Source: Chlorogloea purpurea SAG 13.99
GTDB lineage: Bacteria; Cyanobacteriota; Cyanobacteriia; Cyanobacteriales; Microcystaceae
Direction: 5' to 3'
Length of the DNA stretch: 64,000 nucleotides
NCBI GenBank assembly: GCA_016903695.1
Contig: JADQBB010000006.1
Coordinates: forward strand, 1-64,000
This document shows, in pieces, positions 27,382 to 35,668 of this stretch; position 1 is the stretch's first letter; each line of letters begins with the position of its first letter. The position numbers and the translations under genes were made by a program. The notes beneath the pieces were generated by a model. It was not told where the DNA came from, made no database searches, and saw only the letters and a program-made list of their open reading frames with translations.

Positions 27382-28293
27382 ATGAGACATTATTCTCCAC
27401 TAACAAGGGCCTCTTATCTAATCGGCCCGCCGCAGATTATCTTCTGTCATATCGGCTCGTTAATCGTTCTGAGTACGGGCTTATCGTGGAGATCTATTAT
27501 CTGGATAGTATTCTTATACGCGATTCGTATGTTGGCAACAACCGCCATCTACCATCGCCTACTCACCCATAAATCCTATCAGGCCCCCGCGCCGTTGCTT
27601 TGGGTGGGCTGTTTCATAGCCGCTTCAGCGGGTCAGATGGGGCCGAGTTGGTGGAAAGCCCACCATCTGACCCATCATCATCACGTTGATTCCGAATTAG
27701 ACCCCCATTCCCCCTATACTCCGTTTCAGGGCATGAAAGGTTTTTTATGGTCTCAGGCAGGTTGGTTAGTATCCCGCCGTTCTTTTCCAGGTCAACTACC
27801 GGCAGATGTAGAAAGCGATCGTGTGTTGAGAGCGATCGATCGTTTACACTTCCTCCCCCTGATACTATTGGGAGTGGTTTCCTACTATATGGGCGGTCTT
27901 GAATATCTCGGTGCTTTTTTCCTCAGTACGACGCTGTTATTCCACGGAGTACAGACCGTCAACTCTCTCAGTCACCTGATGGGAAAACAACCGTTTATTA
28001 CCAATGACCACAGTCGCAATAACAGTTTAGTGGCATTTTTAACATTAGGTGAAGGTTGGCACAATCTCCATCACGCTTTTGGGTCATCAAGCCGTCACGG
28101 TATCACGGTTCGTAATGGAAAGATAGTATATCTTCCCGACCCCACATTCTATTTCATAAAACTGCTCGAGTCTGTAAATCTCGCATCAAAACTGAGAATA
28201 CCTAGTGAAGCCAATCTACTTGCACGTTCGCGCAACCGGAATCTGGAAAATTTAGTCGCCCCAGCCCTGGTAGAGATAGAAGCGATCGACTGA
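27382..28293 (+). CDS. Acyl-lipid/acyl-CoA fatty acid desaturase (DesC-like)
   Basis: 303-residue membrane di-iron desaturase. Three histidine boxes are visible: HRLLTH, HHLTHHHH and, near the C-terminus, HNLHHAF. Hydrophobic helices surround them (residues 15-55, 70-90, 155-205). The layout matches the delta-9 class (DesC) and also the related enzymes that add an internal double bond to alkenes in olefin-synthase strains. Its position close to ols makes the second role worth considering. The regiospecificity cannot be read from sequence. Confidence 0.88.
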   Translation: MRHYSPLTRASYLIGPPQIIFCHIGSLIVLSTGLSWRSIIWIVFLYAIRMLATTAIYHRLLTHKSYQAPAPLLWVGCFIAASAGQMGPSWWKAHHLTHHHHVDSELDPHSPYTPFQGMKGFLWSQAGWLVSRRSFPGQLPADVESDRVLRAIDRLHFLPLILLGVVSYYMGGLEYLGAFFLSTTLLFHGVQTVNSLSHLMGKQPFITNDHSRNNSLVAFLTLGEGWHNLHHAFGSSSRHGITVRNGKIVYLPDPTFYFIKLLESVNLASKLRIPSEANLLARSRNRNLENLVAPALVEIEAID

Positions 28294-28368
28294 AGGCCAT
28301 TAGTGTGACACCGTTGGAACTTCTAAGATTAAGCCCCGATCTAAAAGCCAAAATACGCCCTTGAAACT

Positions 28369-29856
28369 ATGAAACTGAGAGAACTACTAAACACCCTACC
28401 ACTTGATCGATTACCGGGCCATCAAGCCTTGGAAACTCAGATAAAAAGGATCTGCACCAACTCCCACGCCTGTCAACCTGGGGACTTATTCATCGGTATG
28501 CCAGGCACGAGGGTTGACGGCGGTGAATTTTGGTCGAGCGCGTTAGAAGCCGGGGCGGTGGCCGCAGTCATTACCCCCTCGGCCGCCCATAAATATCCGC
28601 CAGGCGATGACGTTTGTGTTATCCAAGTGGAAGACATGGTGAGCGTTTGTGCTAAATTATCAGCGGCGTTTTATGGCTATCCGGGGAAACGGTTACAGAT
28701 GATAGGTGTAACCGGGACTAACGGCAAAACCACCATCACCCATCTCATCGAATACTTTTTAAATGCGGCTAACGTACCCACGGCCCTACTGGGTACACTC
28801 TATACTAGGTGGCCGGGTTTTCAAGAAACGGCAACCCACACCACACCCTTCGCAGACCAGTTACAAGCGCGATTGTGCCAAGCTTTAGAGGCGGGTAATA
28901 AAGTCGGGGTGATGGAAGTGAGTTCTCACGCCCTCGCCCAAGGTAGAGTGAAAGAGTGCGAGTTTCAAGTGGCTGTATTTACCAATCTCACCCAAGACCA
29001 CTTAGACTTTCACCAAGATATGGAAGATTATTTCGGTGCTAAAGCTAAGTTATTCGGCCCCGATTATCTGGGCGGGCGCGCCGTGATCAATCTCGATGAT
29101 GGATACGGTCAGAGATTAATTAAAGGTCTTCCCCCGGAGAAAGTTCACACCTATAGCGTGTCCGATAACTCGGCCGATTTCTATACCAGTAGTCTCGGAT
29201 ACGGGCCCACCGGCGTTAGCGGTATCCTCCACACTCCGCAGGGCGAGATCGATTTTAATTCCCCTCTGGTGGGGCAATACAATCTCGCCAATCTCCTCGC
29301 CGCGATCGCCGCTTGTGTTGAGATAGGATTGAATTTAGACACCCTAGTGCAGAGAATCCCCTATTTCCCCGGTGTGCCAGGAAGGATGGAGCGAGTACAA
29401 GCCAGCGATAGTCAAGATATTAGCGTTATCGTCGATTACGCCCACACTCCCGATAGTTTGGAAAATCTCCTTAAAGCGGCCCGCCCTTTCATCGCCGGTA
29501 AGATGATTTGTATTTTCGGTTGCGGCGGCGATAGAGATAGAACTAAACGCCCCCTGATGGGAAGAATCGCCGCTCAATTAGCGGATTTAGCGGTAGTTAC
29601 TTCCGATAATCCCCGCACCGAAGACCCGGAAAGGATCTTACAGGATGTGGTGGCGGGCGTACCGGATAATATCGATGTTAAGGTGGTGTGCGATCGCTCT
29701 GTTGCCATCCACGCTGCTATCAAGGAAGCAACGCCGGGTGACGGTGTGATCATCGCCGGTAAAGGTCACGAGGACTATCAGATTCTGGGCACGGAGAAGG
29801 TTCATTTCGACGACAGGGAACAAGCCCGAGACGCTTTGTTGCAACGTTCGAGATAG
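28369..29856 (+). CDS. murE: UDP-MurNAc-tripeptide synthetase MurE
   Basis: 495 residues. Cytoplasmic peptidoglycan ligase adding the third stem residue to UDP-MurNAc-L-Ala-D-Glu. The ATP loop is GVTGTNGKTTITH, the central domain shows EVSSHALAQGR and FTNLTQDHLDFH, and the C-terminal domain carries the SDNPRTEDP sequence, whose DNPR box selects meso-diaminopimelate over lysine. IIAGKGHEDYQ is also conserved. A GC-rich hairpin with imperfect stem follows the stop at 29864-29885 and may act as terminator. Confidence 0.95.
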   Translation: MKLRELLNTLPLDRLPGHQALETQIKRICTNSHACQPGDLFIGMPGTRVDGGEFWSSALEAGAVAAVITPSAAHKYPPGDDVCVIQVEDMVSVCAKLSAAFYGYPGKRLQMIGVTGTNGKTTITHLIEYFLNAANVPTALLGTLYTRWPGFQETATHTTPFADQLQARLCQALEAGNKVGVMEVSSHALAQGRVKECEFQVAVFTNLTQDHLDFHQDMEDYFGAKAKLFGPDYLGGRAVINLDDGYGQRLIKGLPPEKVHTYSVSDNSADFYTSSLGYGPTGVSGILHTPQGEIDFNSPLVGQYNLANLLAAIAACVEIGLNLDTLVQRIPYFPGVPGRMERVQASDSQDISVIVDYAHTPDSLENLLKAARPFIAGKMICIFGCGGDRDRTKRPLMGRIAAQLADLAVVTSDNPRTEDPERILQDVVAGVPDNIDVKVVCDRSVAIHAAIKEATPGDGVIIAGKGHEDYQILGTEKVHFDDREQARDALLQRSR

Positions 29857-29932
29857 GATTGATGGGGGGCGAATTTTGCTCCCCTGAAAGAGTGGTGTCA
29901 GGAGTTACTACGATAACTTTTATTGTAAAAAT

Positions 29933-30316
29933 TTAATATTCTTGAACTGCGAAGATTGGCGTAGGAGACCCTTTTTGATTTTGCTTTTTAATCCGAATCA
30001 ACCGTCCCTTTAAAGATTGAGCATCTGTTACCATAAACTCATTAATTATAGTTGCTTGCCCCTGATAATCTCTATCTTCTTTAGCGATTAGTATGCCACT
30101 GTGTTCTCGACCTTGTTTGTGGAGTCCAATAAAATCCTCACGGTTGAGAGTAATGACAGCTCTTTCTCTTTCATGAGCAAAGGTTAAAACTTTCTCATCG
30201 CTAATTGCTTGGTTGGCTTGTCCCGCCTCGTAAGAAGTTAACACATCATAGCCTAGTTGCCGTAGTTGTCTAACTAGCTCCATAGGAAAGTTTTCATTTG
30301 AATAAAATCTAGTCAT
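29933..30316 (-). CDS. DUF5615 PIN-like protein (probable toxin partner)
   Basis: About 127 residues from the ATG at 30316, which overlaps the stop of the DUF433 gene by 8 bases (ATGACTAG). MTRFYSNENFPMELVRQLRQLGYDVLTSYE is the typical DUF5615 opening, with the PIN-like acidic residues in SNEN and later TLNREDF. Members are the putative RNase toxin half of DUF433-DUF5615 pairs. The reading from 30346 would overlap the partner further and lacks family support. It is the distal gene of a two-gene unit. Confidence 0.82.
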   Translation of the reverse strand: MTRFYSNENFPMELVRQLRQLGYDVLTSYEAGQANQAISDEKVLTFAHERERAVITLNREDFIGLHKQGREHSGILIAKEDRDYQGQATIINEFMVTDAQSLKGRLIRIKKQNQKGSPTPIFAVQEY

Positions 30317-30554
30317 TATCTCCGGTAATGATTCGATCGATCTCAATCTGATTAGACGCGTAATAGGCCCAAGCCGATTCTAAATCCCGTGGGGTTAATC
30401 CAGGATAATTTAATAGCAATTCTTCATCACTCGCTCCTTGAACGCGAAAAGATACTAGCGTCCACACGGGAATCCTAGAATCGCGTATTCGAGCATTTCC
30501 ACCGCAAACGCCCGGGGTCTTTTGAATGAAAGAGCTTTGAGTAGTTTTAGCCAT
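30309..30554 (-). CDS. DUF433 protein (probable antitoxin)
   Basis: 81 residues. KTPGVCGGNARIRDSRIPVW is the DUF433 core, followed by SFRVQGASDEELLLNYPGLTPRDLESAWAYY, a winged-helix-like DNA-binding region. It is translated first and couples to the DUF5615 gene through an 8-base overlap, as in toxin-antitoxin operons. The antitoxin role is known for the type of pair, not shown for this one. Confidence 0.82.
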   Translation of the reverse strand: MAKTTQSSFIQKTPGVCGGNARIRDSRIPVWTLVSFRVQGASDEELLLNYPGLTPRDLESAWAYYASNQIEIDRIITGDND

Positions 30555-30678
30555 ATTGGTTATTTATATCTGTATCTGTCTATATTTTAGACGAAGTTTT
30601 ACACTAGATTTACCGCCAGATAAACGGTCAACTATATTAATTCCTATGATAATAAAGAAATACCGTTAGTTTAGTCCT

Positions 30679-31299
30679 ATGGTTCAGTATCACAACATTA
30701 CCGGAACATCAAGGGAAAGCCTATACATTGAACTGCCCGATGCGATCGCCTTGCAAGTCACGGCAGAACAGTTCGAGGCGCTGGCGGCAGCGAATCGTGA
30801 TTTAAGATTAGAACGAACATCGAAAGGAGAATTGATCGTGAATCCTCCCACGGGTGGAGAATCAGGTAAGAGGAATTTTAACATTACCGGGCAACTGGCT
30901 CGCTGGTGTGAAGACCATGAAGATTGGGGGGAAGGGTTTGACTCTTCCACTGGATTTAGACTAGCGAATGGGGCGAATCGTTCTCCCGATGCTTCTTGGG
31001 TCAGTGGAGAACGTTGGCAAGCCCTCACCCCCCAACAGAGAAAAGGTTTCGTTCCTCTCTGTCCAGATTTTGTCATCGAACTTCGCTCCGAATCGGATAG
31101 TTTACCCGTGCTGGTTGCGAAAATGCAGGAATACCTCGCTAACGGGGCGAGACTGGGATGGTTAATCGACCCCCTCAACAGACGGGTAGAGATTTATCGT
31201 CAGGGGCAAGAAGTAGAAGCGTTAGAAAATCCCACCGAACTTTCCGGGGAGGATGTGCTACCGGGGTTCGTTCTGAGTTTAAGACGAGTTTGGATTTAG
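30679..31299 (+). CDS. Uma2 family endonuclease-like protein (DUF820)
   Basis: 206 residues with the PD-(D/E)XK-like Uma2 core: NPPTGGESGKRNFNI, SPDASWVSGERW, the catalytic-type CPDFVIELRSESD and KMQEYLANGARLGWLIDP. Uma2 genes are present in dozens of copies in many cyanobacteria, with nuclease activity presumed from the fold only. A typical terminal LPGFVLSL is present. It stands alone, 92 bases before tyrS; the 124 bases upstream hold its promoter region and no gene. Confidence 0.87.
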   Translation: MVQYHNITGTSRESLYIELPDAIALQVTAEQFEALAAANRDLRLERTSKGELIVNPPTGGESGKRNFNITGQLARWCEDHEDWGEGFDSSTGFRLANGANRSPDASWVSGERWQALTPQQRKGFVPLCPDFVIELRSESDSLPVLVAKMQEYLANGARLGWLIDPLNRRVEIYRQGQEVEALENPTELSGEDVLPGFVLSLRRVWI

Positions 31300-31390
31300 A
31301 CTCACGGGGCTACGCCCGGCCCGAAAACCGGGAAGACACAAACAAGGCCCCGCTATGGCAAAATTGGGATCTACGTTTCGATGACTTACC

Positions 31391-32608
31391 ATGACTGCTG
31401 TTGATAACTTGGACTGGCTATATCGGGGTACGAGTGAAATATTCCCCGACCAACCCGAATCGCTAGATAAGACTCAGAGTCTGAGCGCTCTGTTGCAGGA
31501 GATCGATCGACCTTTACGGGTTAAGCTGGGTATAGATCCCACCGGCACGGAAATCCATCTCGGTCACAGTATTCCCTTCCGTAAACTCCGGGCTTTCCAG
31601 GACGCAGGGCATACAGCGGTAGTCATCATCGGTGACTTTACGGCCCAAATCGGCGACCCCACGGGCAAGTCAGAAGTACGCAAACAATTAACTGCGGAAC
31701 AAGTACGGGATAACGCGAGAGAATATCTCGACCAATTACGCCCCATACTGGATTTCGATTCTCCGGGGCGTTTAGAGATTCGCTATAACTCCGAGTGGTT
31801 GAATCCTTTAAATCTAACGGGAATTCTTGACCTACTATCGACGATGACCGTGGGGCAAATGTTAGCCAAAGAAGGTTTCTCGGAACGCTACACCAAAGAA
31901 ACGCCGATTTTCCTCCACGAATTCCTGTACCCCCTCATGCAGGGTTACGATTCCGTGATGATCGACGCGGATGTGGAGTTAGGTGGTACAGACCAAAAAT
32001 TTAACATCGCCGTGGGCCGTGATTTACAGAGACACTTCGGTAAAAAACCTCAATTCGGCTTACTTCTACCCATTTTACTCGGCACGGACGGCACACAGAA
32101 AATGTCCAAGTCTCTCAACAATTACGTCGGACTGCGAGAAGACGCTTTATCGATGTATTCCAAATTAGAAAAGACGCCCGATACTCTCTTAAAGGATTAT
32201 TACGAACTATTGACAAATTTACCTCTTGAGTCATTGTGCGATAATCCGCGGGAAAATCAAAAGCGATTGGCTCTAGAAGTAGTCTCACAATTTCACGGCG
32301 ATGAGGGGGCACGCAACGCTCAAAAAACCGCGGGGGATTTGGTACTCAAAGGTAACGTGGCCAATACCGAAGCCATACCCGAATTTTCCCTCGCAGGTGT
32401 AACTTTCCCCGTGAAATTATTTTATCTACTGGGTGCGACCGGCTTGTGTAGTAGTAGCGGCGAAGGCAGAAGGCAGATACAGGGCGGTGCGGTCAGATTG
32501 GATACCCAGAAAGTGGAGGATGTGAATCTGGTTTTCGACAGTCCCGAATCTCTGGGGGGAAAAATTTTACAGGTGGGGAAAAATAAATTCATCCGCTTAG
32601 TTTTTTGA
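31391..32608 (+). CDS. tyrS: Tyrosyl-tRNA synthetase
   Basis: 405-residue class I aminoacyl-tRNA synthetase that charges tRNA-Tyr in the cytoplasm. The HIGH-type motif is HLGHS after GIDPTGTEI, and the KMSKS motif reads KMSKS. The tyrosine pocket shows [24 protein letters not shown]-terminal S4-like RNA-binding domain ([13 protein letters not shown]) is present. The length fits the shorter TyrS class. It is followed directly by heptad repeats. Confidence 0.95.
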   Translation: MTAVDNLDWLYRGTSEIFPDQPESLDKTQSLSALLQEIDRPLRVKLGIDPTGTEIHLGHSIPFRKLRAFQDAGHTAVVIIGDFTAQIGDPTGKSEVRKQLTAEQVRDNAREYLDQLRPILDFDSPGRLEIRYNSEWLNPLNLTGILDLLSTMTVGQMLAKEGFSERYTKETPIFLHEFLYPLMQGYDSVMIDADVELGGTDQKFNIAVGRDLQRHFGKKPQFGLLLPILLGTDGTQKMSKSLNNYVGLREDALSMYSKLEKTPDTLLKDYYELLTNLPLESLCDNPRENQKRLALEVVSQFHGDEGARNAQKTAGDLVLKGNVANTEAIPEFSLAGVTFPVKLFYLLGATGLCSSSGEGRRQIQGGAVRLDTQKVEDVNLVFDSPESLGGKILQVGKNKFIRLVF

Positions 32609-32664
32609 AGGCAGGAGGCAGGGGGCAGGAGGCAGGAGGCAGGGGGCAAAAGGCAGGAGGCAGG
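32609..32664. repeat. Tandem heptad repeat, (A/G)GGCAGG x 8
   Basis: Eight contiguous seven-base units lie between tyrS and the acyltransferase gene: six or seven exact AGGCAGG/GGGCAGG and one GGGCAAA. Short tandemly repeated sequences of this length class are known in cyanobacterial intergenic DNA; their role is unclear. Units vary at the first base (A or G). Confidence 0.9.
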
Positions 32665-32718
32665 CGCTTGAGATAACATATCTCTAAGGACAGCTACTTA
32701 TCGTTCCTTAAACGTACT

Positions 32719-34083
32719 ATGCCCCAGAGCGCCCAACCTCCGTTAGAATTCATCGCCCCTGACCTCAACCCTCTACTACTTCGAGTCGGTCAAACTCTTT
32801 TACCCCTCTGGCTACGCTGGAAAACCAATATTACGAGTATAGAGGTAGATAATCTCGACACCCTCCTGCATCTCTACGAGGACTTTCAACTGGGGAAAAA
32901 TCGTTTCTTGATCGCTTTTCGTCATCCGAGCGTCAATGACCCCTACTGCCTCGCCTATCTGTGGTGGAAACTTCTCCCGCGAGGGGCAAAAGAGGCGGGT
33001 ATACCCTTGAAAAAACCGATTCACGGTCATTTCATGTACGATCGAGGTATACCCCTCTGGGCCGGGGAGAGAATGGGCTGGGTGTACTCTCGATTGGGCG
33101 GCACATCCATACAGCGGGGGAAAACCGATTTAATGGGTTTGAAATCGGCACGGAAGATTTTATTAGACGGTCAATTTCCCCTGGCCGCTGCGCCGGAAGG
33201 AGCCACCAACGGCCATAATGAAATCATCAGCCCCCTCGAACCTGGCTTATCTCAACTGGCTTTCTGGTGTGCGGAAGATATACGCAAAGCCGGGAGAACT
33301 CAAGAAGTTTTCATACTCCCCATCGGTATTCAATACTTTTATGTCACTCCCCCCTGGGAAGAAGTAAGTCAATTATTAACTGGGATTGAAAGCGATTGCG
33401 GTTTAACTTCCCTCCCGAATCAACCCGCCAATGCCAGCACCCTATATGAAAGACTTTTCCGACTCGGTGAACATTTTTTGAGTATCATGGAGAACTTTTA
33501 TCGGGAGTTTTATCATCGGTCTCTACCGACCATCGTCACCGGGGAAGACGATCCCAACAAAACCCTATCGATTCGACTATCCCATCTCATGGAGGCTGCT
33601 TTAGGAGTAGCGGAACAATACTTTAATCTATCGGGTACGGGGACGGTGATCGATCGATGTCGTCGTCTCGAACAGGCAAGCTGGGATTACATCTATCGGG
33701 AAGCTTTAAAGCCTTCTAATTCCATATCTCCTGTAGAAAGGGGTTTAGCCGACCAAATCGCCAGGGAAGCGGATTTAAAAGTGTGGCACATGAGAATCGC
33801 CGAAACCTTCGTCGCCGTCACCGGGCATTACGTCAAGGAGAAGCCCAGCGTAGAGAGATTCACGGAAACGATCTTACTACTGTGGGATCTAGTAGCCCGG
33901 ATTAAAGGAGATAATAGCTTTTTCCGTCCCCTCATCGGTAAGCAACGGGTGAAGATGACCATCGGCACACCTATTTCTGTCACCGCCCGTCAACCTGCTT
34001 ATAAAAACGATCGACGGGCTGCCGTCGCGAGTCTCACCCAAGATTTACAAGCGTCCCTACAGAATTTAATTATTCCCAACTAA
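32719..34083 (+). CDS. 1-acylglycerol-3-phosphate acyltransferase-like protein (PlsC domain)
   Basis: 454 residues. The PlsC core has RHPSVNDPY (the HX4D catalytic motif, His and Asp both present) and later AAPEGATNG. The C-terminal region of about 200 residues is helical and not recognised. Such enzymes transfer an acyl chain to a lysophospholipid or another acceptor. The protein is about twice the length of a canonical PlsC, so it may use another acceptor. Its last 18 bases overlap the convergent CCB gene. Confidence 0.78.
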   Translation: MPQSAQPPLEFIAPDLNPLLLRVGQTLLPLWLRWKTNITSIEVDNLDTLLHLYEDFQLGKNRFLIAFRHPSVNDPYCLAYLWWKLLPRGAKEAGIPLKKPIHGHFMYDRGIPLWAGERMGWVYSRLGGTSIQRGKTDLMGLKSARKILLDGQFPLAAAPEGATNGHNEIISPLEPGLSQLAFWCAEDIRKAGRTQEVFILPIGIQYFYVTPPWEEVSQLLTGIESDCGLTSLPNQPANASTLYERLFRLGEHFLSIMENFYREFYHRSLPTIVTGEDDPNKTLSIRLSHLMEAALGVAEQYFNLSGTGTVIDRCRRLEQASWDYIYREALKPSNSISPVERGLADQIAREADLKVWHMRIAETFVAVTGHYVKEKPSVERFTETILLLWDLVARIKGDNSFFRPLIGKQRVKMTIGTPISVTARQPAYKNDRRAAVASLTQDLQASLQNLIIPN

Positions 34084-34725
34084 AACGCCGTTTTCCAGAC
34101 TCAGGGTTAATTTATCCCCTATACCGGCGATCCAATTTTCATCCTGTTTCGTGTAGCTGCGGGGTACATTAGCCCCCAATATTAACGCACCTTTACCCCC
34201 TAGGGGTTGACAGATGACTCCTTGTGTGTTGTGTGGGAGATAATCAAACTCGAACTTACCGGGATAGAGATTCAGGTTAACCAGATAAACGGGCTTGCCG
34301 GTATCGAGGACTCTTTGAAGGATAGTACCTGGAGTGACCGTGGAATTAGGGCTTAAGATGCCGCGCCGTACTAACACCCGCCCATCGTAATAAACCACTA
34401 GGGACTTAGTGACGGTATTGGTGAGGAGAAGATGGGAAGCCCAAGCTAATTCCAGTTTTACCTCAGCCGGTAAATCTTCGCCCCAGACCATACCTTCCTC
34501 TCCTTCTAAGATAACCGCGTCGGGCGATCGAGGTTGCACCCGCTGCCACAGTAACCCCACCAAAATCAACACGCTACTAAGAATCACGCCCATCACATCA
34601 GACCGCGCTTGAGAGGGAGTGAGGGATTCGGTAGAGAAACGGTTAATTAGCAGGGCGAAACTCCCTATAATACCCGATATTAAGGGCAATAAGCGCAGAA
34701 TGCGATCGGGGTTAGAACGATTCAT
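34066..34725 (-). CDS. Cofactor assembly of complex C subunit B (CCB2/CCB4-like)
   Basis: 219 residues. Two N-terminal membrane helices (LLPLISGIIGSFALLI and VMGVILSSVLILVGLLW) anchor a soluble domain with KSLVVYYDGRVLVRRGIL and GKPVYLVNLNLYPGKFEF, as in the CCB proteins that attach haem c-n to cytochrome b6 of the b6f complex. It directly follows rpaB (start next to its stop), an arrangement that I recall from other cyanobacteria. Assignment is from these features without a search. Confidence 0.8.
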   Translation of the reverse strand: MNRSNPDRILRLLPLISGIIGSFALLINRFSTESLTPSQARSDVMGVILSSVLILVGLLWQRVQPRSPDAVILEGEEGMVWGEDLPAEVKLELAWASHLLLTNTVTKSLVVYYDGRVLVRRGILSPNSTVTPGTILQRVLDTGKPVYLVNLNLYPGKFEFDYLPHNTQGVICQPLGGKGALILGANVPRSYTKQDENWIAGIGDKLTLSLENGVLVGNN

Positions 34726-35454
34726 TTACTCTTCGTCGTCGTCGAGAATACGCTGAAATAGATAGCCCGTACCCCTGGCCGTCAGTATCAACTCCGGGTT
34801 ACTGGGGTCATCTTCTAACTTGGCTCGCAGTCGGGATATATGAACGTCTACCACGCGGGTATCCACGTGACGTTCTGGAGTATAGCCCCACACTTCTTGT
34901 AAAATTTCCGAGCGAGAAAAAGCTTCACCGGAACGACTCACCAACAATTCTAACAAACTGAACTCCATACCAGTGAGGCGAATACGCTCGTCTCCCTTAT
35001 ACACCTGCCGCTTATTAGTATCAATTTTAATGGAACCGATGTGGATCACGCCCGAACTGGGAATACCCGCCGCACCGTTTTTCTCCACCCTTCTTAGTAC
35101 AGAGCGGATGCGGGCCTCTAACTCTTTCGGGGAGAAAGGTTTCACCACATAATCGTCCGCACCGAGTTCTAAGCCGGTAATACGATCGGCCACATCTCCT
35201 AGAGCAGTAAGCATTATAATAGGTATATCCGATTCTTTCCGTAACTCTTGACAGACACCATAACCATCCAATTTTGGCATCATCACATCAAGCACTACTA
35301 AATCAGGGTTCGAGGTGCGAAATGTTTCTAAAGCTTCTTCACCATCAGCCGCTGTCACCACATCATAGCCGATCATCGATAAGCGAGTTTCGAGGATGCG
35401 TCTGATGCTGGCCTCGTCATCTACAACTAAGATTTTTTCCTTATTACTTTCCAA
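34726..35454 (-). CDS. rpaB: OmpR-type response regulator RpaB (Ycf27)
   Basis: About 242 residues. The receiver domain holds VVDDEASIRR, the phospho-acceptor Asp in VVLDVMMPKLDG, TALGD and the switch Lys in VKPFSP. The winged-helix C-terminus shows EFSLLELLVSRSGEAFSR, EVWGYTPERHVDTRVVDVHISRLRAKLE and GTGYLF. RpaB governs photosystem and high-light genes through HLR1 sites, so it may act on psbA at 1-123. Start choice: GTG 35466, TTG 35463 and TTG 35454 are in frame. The last gives MESNKEKILVVDD, like the usual family N-terminus, with AGGAG 10 bases before it, so it was chosen; use of the others is possible. Confidence 0.93.
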   Translation of the reverse strand: MESNKEKILVVDDEASIRRILETRLSMIGYDVVTAADGEEALETFRTSNPDLVVLDVMMPKLDGYGVCQELRKESDIPIIMLTALGDVADRITGLELGADDYVVKPFSPKELEARIRSVLRRVEKNGAAGIPSSGVIHIGSIKIDTNKRQVYKGDERIRLTGMEFSLLELLVSRSGEAFSRSEILQEVWGYTPERHVDTRVVDVHISRLRAKLEDDPSNPELILTARGTGYLFQRILDDDEE

Positions 35455-35668
35455 CTTACTCAACACTCCTTATGTTAAATAGAATTACAAATGTTTAGTT
35501 TCAATGATGAGTGCCTCTATTTATAGAATATCCTTTTCTCGCTACTATTAAGCCTCTCTTTGGCTTTTCGCCATCATTAATTTAGGTTATCTTAAGATTT
35601 ATTTTATTGTTACCGGCGTTCACGACCACTCGATCTCGATTGAGTTTTTTAAACTTTTCTTAAAAAAT

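Noticed and set aside
29864-29885. GC-rich inverted sequence after murE
   Set aside because: The stem has a mismatch and no T run follows, so a terminator call would be weak.
32609-32664. Heptad repeats as a CRISPR array
   Set aside because: There are no spacers and the unit is seven bases long.
32422-32679. Minus-strand ORF of repeated LLPPASC
   Set aside because: It is the translation of the heptad repeats and antisense tyrS; the repeated pattern is a by-product of the DNA repeat.
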